Shown: in pieces, positions 49,199 through 60,031 of the stretch
Position numbering within the stretch: position 1 is the first letter of the stretch
Layout: each line of letters opens with the position of its first letter
NCBI GenBank assembly: GCA_950295325.1
Contig: OX485804.1
Coordinates: 66,874,033-66,938,032 of the forward strand
Reading direction: 5' to 3'
Length of the DNA stretch: 64,000 nt
Origin: Polytrichum commune
Lineage: Eukaryota > Streptophyta > Polytrichopsida > Polytrichales > Polytrichaceae
Program-made: the position numbers and the translations under genes
The notes under the pieces: generated by a model
Told to the model about the DNA's origin: nothing
Database searches by the model: none
The model's input: the letters and a program-made list of their open reading frames with translations, nothing else

Positions 49199-49424
49199 AA
49201 TCTGGGCACTTTCCGGTTCGCTCGCCGTTACTAGGGAAATCCAGGTTAGTTTCTTCTCCTCCACTTAGTGATATTCTTAAACTCAGCGGGTAGTCTTTCC
49301 TGATCTGAGGTCAGTCTCACGGCTCAGTCTCACGGCTTAGTTGTCTCAGATCCGAGACAACTAAATTTCAATCATCCATGGCCATATTTCATCCCAAGTT
49401 TTAGGGTTTCCATTTTGTCTCGGA
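49199..49424 (-). repeat. Second 25S 5'-end copy joined to a P5 site
   Basis: Repeats the first 110 bp of the 25S fragment, then CAGTCTCACGG repeats and a P5 palindrome with one mismatch (site 49342-49361). The whole block recurs at 50108-50320. Confidence 0.8.
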
Positions 49425-50107
49425 GATTCTGACCAGTTCATACGAAGTGACCAACATTTAATGTTGAGTGAGTCGAGGTTTAATATCTTTTTCAGTGCTA
49501 ACTCAACATTTAGCCAGTGATTCATTCCACATTGATTCAACTTATTGTTCATCCTTTTAGGTGATTCACAAAAACAAAAACTAAAATTGCAAGCCTGTCT
49601 TTGGTTTGTAGTTTAATGTGATTGAATGAAATCAGCGTTGATACATGAATTTAGAGATTTGTGATATTGTTAGCCAGTGAGATTCAAACTTCACTCTTTA
49701 GCTCCAATCTCCAATCTCCAAACTGCAATAGTAATCTGCAAAGCTAACCTGGAAAAACAAATCTGTCTGGAAACTACTCCTGCTCCACAGTACCTGAAAT
49801 ATTGAAAGAAAGAATGCATCAAACTGTACAATGCCGTATTTCGCATGTGGGGGGCTACTCAGGGTATGTCAGTTGAAGTGAAGACAATGATGAGATAGAT
49901 GAGGAAAGAAGAAAAAGGTGGAAAAGGTTGGGCTTGCCTGCCACCAGACTCCTCTCAAAATCCGCCATTTGTATACTCTCTACCAATATCATAATATTTC
50001 TATGCTGGAACTTGGAAGCATCTGAATCAACAGCCAGGAAAATTGAATATTCAGAACTGCTCATAGTCAATACATTATAGGTAAGAGGTAGACAACCCTT
50101 ACTCAGT
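49425..50107. other. Intron sequence between the two rDNA/P5 blocks
   Basis: No feature recognised. Confidence 0.3.
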
Positions 50108-50320
50108 TCCGGTTCGCTCGCCGTTACTAGGGAAATCCAGGTTAGTTTCTTCTCCTCCGCTTAGTGATATGCTTAAACTCAGCGGGTAGTCTTTCCTGAT
50201 CTGAGGTCAGTCTCACGGCTCAGTCTCACGGCTTAGTTGTCTCGGATCCGAGACAACTAAATTTCAATCATCCATGGCCATATTTCATCCCAAGTTTTAG
50301 GGTTTCCATTTTGTCTCGGA
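50108..50320 (-). repeat. Third 25S 5'-end copy joined to a P5 site
   Basis: Near-identical to 49211-49424. Its P5 site is a perfect 28-bp palindrome at 50233-50260. Confidence 0.85.
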
Positions 50321-50952
50321 TCTTGTTGTCTCTTAAAGGTTTTGATGTTCCTGTAAGGTTAGGATTGCAATACATGTATTTCAAAATCGAAGTTCTGGTG
50401 TATTGGAGTCTCGAATTAGAGTATCCAATGAATGTCAACAACTCCGATTAAGAACAGTAGCCACTTAAGACCCATCTACCTTATAGCAGACTTACCCAAA
50501 CACAGGAATATTACTGATGTTTTAAGCATCTGTAATACAGCAGAAAAAAAGAGATGTAGGGGAATTGCAGAAGAAATTGTTGACAGGTAGTGAGATCGAT
50601 TACAACCCTCATCGTTGTTATATCGAGCTTGAACTGGTCGTACCTTTACTTAATCTGATGCAGGTGAATTGGGGTTGTTTTTTTTTTGTTTTTTTTTTCA
50701 TCTTCTTCCTCATGAATATAATGGATCCTCTGCTATGATTACAGCTTGTTGACTTTCTGAAAATCCCAAGTTGTGTGATTTATATTGCAAATGTGGCATT
50801 GGCTTATACCAAAAGAGATGAGTGTTGAGTTATGTATCCCCCCACACAAAGCGCACGAGAGGTTGGATATATATGCCTCAACTCTCAAAACTCTTCCTAG
50901 TCTCCCTTTGTTACCGGGGGATCCCACCTGTCAGGTTCCTTGCGCCTCAATT

Positions 50953-50982
50953 AAGCCTTGTCTCGGATCCGAGACAAGGCTT
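50953..50982. repeat. P5 palindrome extended to 30 bp
   Basis: The core is flanked by AAGCC on the left and GGCTT on the right, giving a perfect 30-bp palindrome. Confidence 0.9.
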
Positions 50983-51679
50983 TCGGGTCCCAACAGGTAT
51001 GCTCACACTGTATATGGATCTGTTACACAACAGGTATACACAACAGGTATGGATCTGTTCATTTTTGTTTGAAGCTTTTGATTCCTGGTTGTGATTGATT
51101 CATTTCACCCTCAATTTGATTCCCCAATTGTGATTGATCATAATTGGGGAGACCTATATCACGACCACTTAATGAGCACAAGAATCTTCACTTTCGACAA
51201 CGAATAGGATGGTTCATACGTGCTCCAAAGTGTACGAGGAAAGTGGCTACGGCCTTGATTTGGATTTGCTAGCCGTCTTGTGCTAGTGGCGGGTTTCATA
51301 TCCTAGGAGACGTGGCGTAGACGGACAAAGTAACCATTCAAGGCGCACCTACCTTAGAGTTTGGATGAGCACAAGTGTAGTTACAAATCGGCATTGGGCA
51401 AGCAAAGCAGTGACCGCCACCCGGCTAATTCATAAATGCTGAGCTCATCACTGCTCGGGTGCAAATTCCATTGGTTGTGTTCCGGGACTTGAATGTGATG
51501 GTCGATGGAGAGCTTAAATCCAGGTACTGATGCAGCCAATTAGTGACGGACACACCACACTGGTTATGGGCAGGCAGGCGCAGGGATGGATTGATGACAT
51601 GTCGCGTGTAGGGGTTTAGGGGTATAGGGTATCAGATTGGTATACACCAGAGACGCTCCTGGAATCTAATACTCGCGTG

Positions 51680-52440
51680 TAGGAATGGTTGTCTCGGATC
51701 CGAGACAAGGGTAGAGGGGTGCTGTTTGTTTTGCTATTTTTGAAAATGCTCTTGGTGTCATTTCCGTGGGTTTTAAGGTAGTTAGAGCTTGTGTATATCT
51801 ATAAGAGAAATATGTTAGTTTGCCTTCCTGACTGTGCGTTAAATGGGTTGTCTCGGATCCGAGACAAGGGTGGACGGGTACTATTTCATGCGTTTTTTTA
51901 AAAAAAATGCTCTTGTCCTCATTGCTTGGTTGTAGTTTTGTTTTTCGAAAATGCTTTATTTCTCAATTCGTTAAGGGACTCACTCCAATTTTGTGCGTTA
52001 AATTTGTTGTCTCGGATCCGAAACAAGGGTGGACGGGTACTATTTGTTTTGTTTATTTTGAAAATGCGCTTGTTCTCATAGCCTTGGGTTCTAAGCGGCA
52101 GGGCTTCATGTACATCAGAGAAACCCGTCAGTTTTCCTCTAGGATTGTGCATTAAATGGGTTGTCTCGGATCCGAGACAAGGGTGGAGGGCTACTATTTC
52201 ATTTTCTTTTTTTTGAAAATGCTCTTGTCCTCATTGCTTGGTTGTAGTTTTTTTTTTCGAAAATGCTTTATTTCTCAATTCGTTAAGGGACTCACTCCAA
52301 TTTTGTGCGTTAAATTTGGTGTCTTGGATCCGAAACAAGGGTGGACGGGTACTATTTCATTTTCTTTTTTTCAAAATGATCTTGTTCTCATTGTTTGGTT
52401 TTAGTCTTTTTTTTTGAAAATGCTCTTATTTCTCAATTCT
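51680..52440. repeat. P5-bearing tandem repeats
   Basis: P5 sites near 51687, 51847, 52006, 52158 and 52319, about 150-160 bp apart. The last four are in repeats with ACAAGGGTGGACGGGTACTATT and AAAATGCTCTTG blocks. Two have arm mismatches (CCGAAAC). Confidence 0.85.
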
Positions 52441-52696
52441 CTTATCCATATGCGCAGATGACTCACGTTGAATGGAGGTTGAAGATGGTGGTTTAGCAGA
52501 GATTGAGGAGAAATTACGGAGAGCCGTGAGAGGCAATTCACATGAAGCAATTCAAAGTGCACTTGAATCTCCAAACTGTGAACTTGACGTGCCCTTGTGC
52601 AGGATGATTCCTATGAAGGATGTTAGAGAGCCCTTGAAGACTGACATTCAGAAGTTGAAGGCAGAGTTCTCTCGTGGGTATAGGCGGGCAGGGGAG

Positions 52697-52745
52697 TGCT
52701 ATCTTATGAGCGGTGAGCAATGAGTGGTGAGCGATGAGCGGTAAC
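52697..52745 (+). mobile_element. M-type terminal repeat (left end of M3)
   Basis: GCTATCTTATGAGCGGTGAGC followed by further GGTGAGCGATGAGCGGTAACTT units, matching the M1 ends. The subterminal CCTATAACCGTGG is at 52795-52807. It cuts into the type B exon of M2. Confidence 0.7.
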
Positions 52746-52887
52746 TTATGAGCAGTGAGGAAGATGAAAATTTTGGTAATAGGGCCACCAATATCCTATA
52801 ACCGTGGAATTGTGGCCTTAAAAATGATGATTTTAGGGTTTAGTAATAAGAGGGTTGAAAAGGATAAACAACATGAAGTCCAAAAAT

Positions 52888-55334
52888 TTATTGATCAGTA
52901 GTAGCACTAGACATGAAACTATCTTTTGCCTCGTCATCTATATATATTCGAGCACCTTTGCATTGCGAATTGATTTTGGAACTATAGCAAGATTCTTCAT
53001 TTGGATCCGAATCTTCGAGATTCAATATTGCAATTGCAACATTCTCGGCATATGATGGGAGACGCGGGCTACGGCTTGGACTTCGTAGGAATTGTCTATG
53101 TGCCCAAAACGGGAGACATGTCCTCTTTCCAATCGTATTCCTGAAATCAAATCGATGAAACATGTAAATAATGTGAAGAAATAAAAATGAACCAATGAAT
53201 TGAATGAAACGAATGAATTGAATAAAAATTTATTGTATTAAAACTTACTCACACTCAAATTCAAGCATCTCCTCATCCGAGAGGTCATCATCTTCTTTTG
53301 TGAGATCTTGTATATTCTCCTTAGATGACCCCTCTTTCAAAACGTTTTCCAAAAGCGGTTTCAATATGTGCTCAAACATGTCATTATCACCCTCAAATGC
53401 AAGAAGATGTCTGCCACATGCGCGTGTTGCTAGGATAGAAGCTCCAGTGGAACATGTCAAATCAACAACGCGTCCATTCGATGGTGTAAACAATTCAATA
53501 AGATCTTGAAAAAAAACGCGGCGATTTTTTATATGGCCCCCTCCAAGGTCTTCCCGATTTTTTAAGAAACATGTTTTTTTCATCCACAAAATTGAAAAGC
53601 AAGTTTATGCTTTTCAATCCAGTGCCAAAAAAAGTGGAGTTTGGTTGTCTCGTGGATTTTGTGGTAGTAAAATCCCTTACCAAGACATGAGCCATAAATG
53701 CCGGAGTCTACAAAAAAATGTAAATTGTGTTAAAACTATATACAATGCAAATAACACCAAAATAATTAAATATAAACAATTGTAATGTGTTATACTTACG
53801 GTGTAGGTTGGAGACTCTGGATCCTTGAACACCATGTACGAATTGAGGCAAATAAAAGTCCTAAGAACTTTCATGTTGCCGTTGTGTAAGGTTGAATTCA
53901 AAACCTTCTTGGTTTGCATATCGATAGCACAAAAAACTATGAGGACGCCATCATCAGACAAGATGGACTTGCACAAGGACATTGTTGCAACCATCCAGTT
54001 CTTGTCATATTTATTCCAAAGAGGAATTTCAGTAGGTCTATTGGAGAGGTTGAAGTCAAGACCGTCGGGAAATTGGAGAAAAACCAAGTCAACGGCAAAG
54101 GGAGTCGGACTTCCCATGACATGAAATTCGCGATTGTCATTGAACTGAAATACCACAACATATCACAATATAAGACACAAAATAAAACCCAAATGAAAGT
54201 AAGAACATTAGAGAAAATACCAAAACAATAATACTTACGTTTTCAATAAATTCCCGCCATTGGATCCACTCAGGAGGGCCTACATCCACCCCTTCAGACT
54301 TATTTTTGACAGCAGTAGATCGAGCAAACGAGAACGTGAGAAAGTTCTTCAGTATGAATAACTCTTTTATCAAAATATCCGTTGGCGCACGATGAATAGC
54401 GTCATAGGTGCTGAAGTAATGAAATTCCAATACATCGCACCTAGACTTTGAACTTTCGTTTCCAAGTGGATTCTTATCCAAATCATTGGAAAGAACAAGC
54501 AATTCTTCATGTTGTGAAATTTCCGATTGACCTTGTATTTTGGTTTCAGGAACATGTTTCCTCTTACGACGTTTTGTCTCTTTTGGTTCTAGCTCTCTAA
54601 GTTTAAGCTGCACAATTTGTGCTTGTAAAATTGCAGTATCACGAGGATCCACATTTTTAGCATCATTTATCTGACGGATTGTCTTCTCACTTGACGGACA
54701 TGCATCATTAGGACAATCAAGATACCAACCACAATCCTCATAGTGTGGGAGCGACCAATCCAAACAAATCTCAGTAGTGAACATGCATGAATCTCCTGCA
54801 CCAGTGTCACGCCAATTTGGGAAAAAACGAGGTTCCCCTATAATGCATTTATGTGGAATCAAAACATATCGAAAATACCTACACACAAAAATATTGTAAG
54901 TCAAATATTCCATGATAATTTGACAAATGAAATCAAAAAAATCAAACAAATAATAAGATTAGGTTGTACCTGTATAATACATGTTTTATGGCAAGATCAA
55001 TATTAGGTTGCTCATCCCAACCGTTGTGTTTTTTAACTTTTCTGCTTTGGAATTCACGATAGAATATTGAATTGAAAGCCGCAAACTTCCAGGTTTGGAT
55101 ATACTCGGAGAGAGTAGGCACATCTGCAGGCAACTGAAGAGGAGATGAAAGAATACTTTGAAGCTCTTCGATAGTTTTTTTTTCCAACTGTGCCCAATAT
55201 GTAGACTTTGATAACCAATCATCAAGTGCAGAATCAGAGAGGGGCGATTTCGGGAAATACAATGCATCTTTGTCAAATCTATTGCCATTCCAAAGCTTGA
55301 GCCATCCAACTTTGACTTCTGCATCCACATTAAA
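52888..55334 (-). pseudogene. Type B ParB-methyltransferase-like gene of M3, 3' half
   Basis: Exons 54970-55334 (truncated), 54239-54878, 53800-54144, 53249-53707 and 52888-53140. Homologous exon by exon with the M1 copy: GWYLDCP, then VDLVFLQFPDG at the DPPY position, GPYKKS, and GRVVDLTCSTGAS at the FxGxG position followed by GRHLLAFEGD. One intron present in M1 inside the SAM motif is absent here. Both catalytic motifs are degenerate. A run of eight A (53509-53516) shifts the frame by one base between GPYKKS and FFQDLIELF; seven would restore homology, so it may be a sequencing error. The 5' half, including the ParB-like domain, is cut off by the X2 end at 55335. The 3' end faces the M3 terminal repeat, as in M1. 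Confidence 0.7.
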
Positions 55335-55360
55335 CACTATATTCGTTAATTGGAGACTTT
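55335..55360 (+). mobile_element. X-type element terminus (left end of X2)
   Basis: CACTATATTCGTTAAT then TGGAGACTTT and the inverted AAAGTCTC. Matches the X1 right end over about 100 bp in inverted orientation. It interrupts the type B exon. Confidence 0.65.
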
Positions 55361-55555
55361 GGAAAGTCTCAAAATAAATTGGACCCGTAGTTTCGGATGC
55401 GAATATTGTGAACATGGGGAACATGGGGAACAATGGCAACATAATGTTTTAAAGATCCATATGTGATGAATATATATGTTTCTAAATATAGTAATTGTTC
55501 AGTTGATAATCAAAACTATGCCAACACAATATTCCAATGACACGAAATTGCAAAT

Positions 55556-55850
55556 TAGCATCTGCAATATAATTATATAGTTTAGGGTCCACATCCGTAA
55601 AAACACAGACATAAAAAACATTTGGATTCCACATCCGTAAATCAATGCATCCATGCAATATAATTATATAGTTTAGGGTCCACATCCGTAATAACACAAA
55701 CATAAAAAACATTTGGATTCCACATCCGTAAATCAACGCATCCATGCAATATAATTATATAGTTTAGGGTCCACATCCGTAAAAACATAAACATAAAAAA
55801 CATTTGGATTCCACATCCGTAAATCAATGCATCCATGCAATATAATTGTA
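55556..55850. repeat. Tandem repeat of about 91 bp carrying P6 half-sites
   Basis: Three copies, each with two CATCCGTAA half-sites (CACATCCGTAA context) and GGATTCCACATCCGTAAATC. It lies downstream of the X2 DUF7869-like gene. Confidence 0.8.
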
Positions 55851-55962
55851 ATCTATAAAATTGCTATAAAATGTGTCTAATATAGTATTCGACCCCAATG
55901 TCATATATTTTATGAAAAACCAATACACATTCAAATATCTTTGGTCCAAACCTACGTCAATA

Positions 55963-58900
55963 TCATTCACCATCTTCATCTTCTGCTTCATTTCCATTCT
56001 CGACATTGTTTTCTGCAGCAGCAATACGTGCCAAGTTGTCTTTGGCAAAATCTATATGTTTTTGGGAGATGGTCATTGTTTCAGTTTTGGAACCTTTGCG
56101 TGGTTTCCAAGCACAAAGTATGGTATCCGTGTTTATCCATATTGGTTCGTATGCTAAGTCCATTGTCCATTTGAAACCTTTTTTCGTGTCCCACCTTAAA
56201 TATGTGCGGAGCACATTTTGATCTTTGGTGCTTGGACGGCAATATTCCACCTCAATTTGACGAAAATTTGGGCTAGTTGGAACAAAATTTGGTGATGACA
56301 ATGCTTTCACCAACCAAATCGGTTTAGGATGTTCCTCATCTCCAGGACGTACGAGGACCATATAACCTTCGTAGCAATCAATAGCCACACGAAATGATGG
56401 AGCCGGGCGATTACGAGCAGGGCCAACATAATGGTCGTCCGCCGCGAACTCTTCACGGACGTCCCCATTGTTGAAGAACATGGCCTCAGATTCCACGATT
56501 GTCACTCGGCTTAGTGGCCAAAAACCTTGTGTCAAACATGATGGTCTATCGTCTTCGGGTGCTAGCAACGCTGAGTGGATGCGATCCCAATACGCAATCA
56601 ATGGTTCGTGGGTATCCCGAACACGTCTTGTGATGTCTTCCTCGCACAAATCTTTCCAGTACTCGATGAATCCATATATACCTTTGATGATTTCTGGTCC
56701 ATTCCTCATGGGGTTGGGTTTGCAAGGCTTCGGCTCCCCATCAGGTAGCATACATTTGCCATCTTCGTTTTGGCGCCATACGAGTATCCCTTCCTCTGGG
56801 CCCCAATTCGGGGAGGTACACAAAACTTTGAATTGCATGGCCGGCAGACCATCATCACGCATATAGAATCGGAATTGTTGAGCCTTGGTATGGCCCACTA
56901 AGCGGTCACCTCCTTTAAGAATGAATGGTTTGATAAACGATTTGAAATCGGGCACTTCTTCAATCAAATGCGGGATGACTGGCACATTATCCAAATCCAT
57001 GTACGATTTCATGAGAAGAGGAATTGTGGGAAAATCATCCTCGTGCAACTTCATACTCCAATGTCCGAATGAAGCGTCAATGTCATCGTGCGTGTGGCCA
57101 ACCATCAAAAAAGACACAAACACTTCTTTGAAAATGCCCTTGGCTACGAGCAATGACCAAAAACAAAATACGTATCGACATTTGTTGTCCTTGGCACAAT
57201 TATCAAGTTGCACGTGTAGAGTTGGAGGCAAAGGTTTAGCAAGAACGGGTTGTTCAGGCGGTTCTTGCAGTGAAGATAGGCAAACCTCCTTCCCCTCTAG
57301 CACAGCCTCATAAATCGGTGGTGTTCCACATCCAACAAAAAGAGCACGAGAGGATGATGTGGGCGGACTCTCAAGATCTCGTAGAAGTTTTGCAAAAGAC
57401 CCTACGGTATGATTGGCGTCGCCATGATAGAAATCCAAGCCATAATGTGCATATTTCACGTCCACATGACCATGTGCGATCATACCTGCATTTAGCCACA
57501 CAAATCGTATATATGAATGAAATTCAAAAATTTCCCCAAGCAAGCAAAAAAATGTACACTTACGGACGTACATCCGTAAATCTTAACAATGAGTATGTGG
57601 GCGCGCAAAAAATAAATGTGAAAACCAACAAACCTGTGACAAATATTGGAAGCTTGAAATATCCATCTGTAGCCTTTATTTTCCGCGCATAACAAGGGCA
57701 CGCCGTCTTTGCATGGTCCATTTTGTCATGAATGATTGTCAAAACCTCATTCGGCCTCATTATCGATAATGCGCGATTCTTGTAGTAGTCTTGACGGTGT
57801 GCCTCCTGGTTGTTGACATGCTCAATGTATTTCAGTTGATGTCGGTTGTGGGACTCAGTCCCAATGGGATGTGCATCTCGAAGGCCTTTATATTTCTCAC
57901 AAGCAGAACACCTGGCAAACTTATCCCCAGGTCTCTTCGTAATATATTCTGCGAATTGTTGATTCTTGATCACACTCAATTTTGACAATGAAATCGGCCC
58001 ACATCCAGCATTTTCGCCAACTTCATTAACATCCATAAGTATGTTCTTCCATTTTGTCCCTGTAGGCAAAACCATCTGAACAACCTTTTCCCCTGACGGC
58101 AAAGTCCGCGTCTTGTGTGGCATCGCATCTGCCAATGGCATAATGATGGTTGATAGTGTTGCAGCCGCTTGGAGTGTTGCCTCCCTAGGCTTCTTTGTGC
58201 CAGAGTTGCCATGGAACCGAGAACGGCGTCCTTGCATCGAGTAGTTCCGGAACCTATAAAAATCTGCCTTTGAAACTGCATGTATAATGTACCATGCCTT
58301 GCAACATATCTCTACATTTTCCAAGGTCACAACCTTACGACCTTCGACATCAAGGTGCATGTTGCGATGGACTTCAAGTTTCTTTGCAGATCGCATATGA
58401 AAGTCCGCGAGCCACATCTCTTGTCTCAAAGATTTGATCTTGTCACGGGGAAATAGTTGGCAACATCTCTTTGCACAACAATCCTTTGTTGCTACGGACC
58501 TAATAGATGCATCTCCCAATGTTTGATCTCGACGACGTTGCGTGGGTTCACGAGGTAAACGAACGGAATCATATTTACGCCGACCTATTCTAGGGCGCAT
58601 TGTGGAGAACAAAGCGGATTGCATTTGATCAAAACGGCGGGAATGATTCCACAAGCTGACACCATCATGAAGAACACTGCGCAACGGCCATCGACGAAGA
58701 GAGAATCTCCAACCAGAAGGCACTTCCAACGGATGTAAGGAATTCAAAATGCACACCCCCACATCTTCTTCCCCAAGGGGATTTGCATCAATACAATCCG
58801 TAGGATTCGAGTTCCGACAAACACCATCAGCCACGGGGACGCCACATCCATTGAGGAGGACGACATCAAGATCAATCCACTGCTCCCGCGAATAACCCTC

Positions 58901-59038
58901 ACATGGTGGGAGGAATTCATCCTCTACATTGGCGACACCAATTGTAGTATCTTGTTCCACGACAACTTCAAACTCGCTAGCATAGCTTGACGCTTCCGAC
59001 GAAAAATCAACCCCACTATCACCGACGTTGGAATCCAT
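55963..59038 (-). CDS. DUF7869-like transposase-type protein of X2 (intact, 975 aa)
   Basis: Exons 57634-59038 and 55963-57485 with a GT/AG intron of 148 bp that contains a P6 site (57559-57580). The start MDSNVGDSG at 59038 lies five bases after an acceptor-like CTTGTAG, as in the X1 copy. Same block order as that copy: KDCCAKRCCQLFPRDKIKSL, FARCSACEKYKGLRDAH, KMDHAKTACPCYA, LHVQLDNCAKDNK (Asp near 563) and VGHTHDDIDASFGHW. The two proteins are closely similar through the core and differ mainly at the acidic N-terminus. No breaks seen, so X2 may be recently active. The 3' end faces the X2 terminus 630 bp away. Confidence 0.7.
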
Positions 59039-59183
59039 GGCCACTACAAGAAAGCCAAATGAAGAGTATGTCAAAATATCCCATTCAATAAATGTCATGG
59101 ATAGCCCTAACGCTTATTATTGTCAATGAAACACAATGTGAACACTAGTGGCTTTCATGGCTTGGAAACAAAGCTAGCATTGG

Positions 59184-60031
59184 TATACGAACGTGCGTCC
59201 ATATACCTCCATGTAACAACATCAGCAGCGCAAGCACACGCGCATACGGATACATTTATGTGTTCATAGGAGCGGGAAGGTGGAGGCAACAAAAACATCA
59301 CTGGTTTATGGACGCGCATCCGTTAATCGGCTCGTGCACAGAGTTCAGTATCATGCTCAACCACAACATAGGTATACGGACGCGCGTCCATAAACATCCG
59401 TATGACAAACATCAATGTAGTCCTAGATACAAGTTCAAGGAAGCAAGACGTCCTCCAAAAACGGCCATGTGTACACAACCCTGACGACTCATGAAATTTG
59501 AGGAGGATTGAACACGGCCATACGCGCTTCCTAAAATGTTTAATCAATGTCAAAATATTTTACTATGACATAGGGTGATGTAGGCTAAGGGATGCGAGCT
59601 CCCAACCCTTCCTGACCGTACAGTCTCAGTGCAGTCTCAGTCTACATGGCACATGGTCAACATTATGGTAACAAAGGTTTACAGGTTTACGGACGCGCGT
59701 CCGTAAACCTCTGTGGACCTCATTTCTAGCATAAAGACAGTGCTCGACGGAATACACCTCTGTGGACATCATTACTAGCCTAAATACAATGTCCAACGCG
59801 CCAAGGGGTTTACGGTTTACGGACGCGCATCCGTAAACTTCCATGGTAATATATTGTCGTTGTGGTACTCTACACGACAGGTGGTGTAGGTGACCTACAG
59901 AACTATGGCACCAAAGGTATGCAGGTTTACGGACGCGCGTCCGTAAACATCCATGTACATGAGTATTGGCTCAAACAAATAAAGGTTCAATGAACCAATA
60001 TGTTTAAGGTTTACGGACGCGCGTCCGTAAA
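59184..60031. repeat. P6 palindrome cluster upstream of the X2 gene
   Basis: Seven sites: 59184 (hybrid of P1 and P6 arms), 59305, 59373, 59686, 59816, 59926 and 60010. Arms TTTACGGACG/CGTCCGTAAA; centre CG in all except TG in the first. The 59686 site extends to a perfect 28-bp palindrome (59683-59710). Confidence 0.92.

Larger units (their letters stand above)
47292..52700 (+). pseudogene. Type B ParB-methyltransferase-like gene of M2, 5' part only
   Basis: Exon 1 47292-47510 (73 codons, Arg-rich start), exon 2 47701-47787, exon 3 from about 52458. Exon 2 is 87 bp and phase 0, like the equivalent exon of the M1 copy (16711-16797), and both end in EE|GTAGGT. Exon 3 carries LDVPLCRMIPMKDVREPLKT and FSRGYRRAGECY, matching the start of the ParB-like domain (IPLCRMMAMPMVRP, FVHGYREGA). 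It then runs into an M-type terminal repeat at 52697, so the DGxHR motif and the methyltransferase part are missing. Exon 3 in phase with the acceptor meets a stop at 52494, so a small indel is likely. The 4.7-kb intron holds P5 palindromes and rRNA pieces. Confidence 0.65.
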
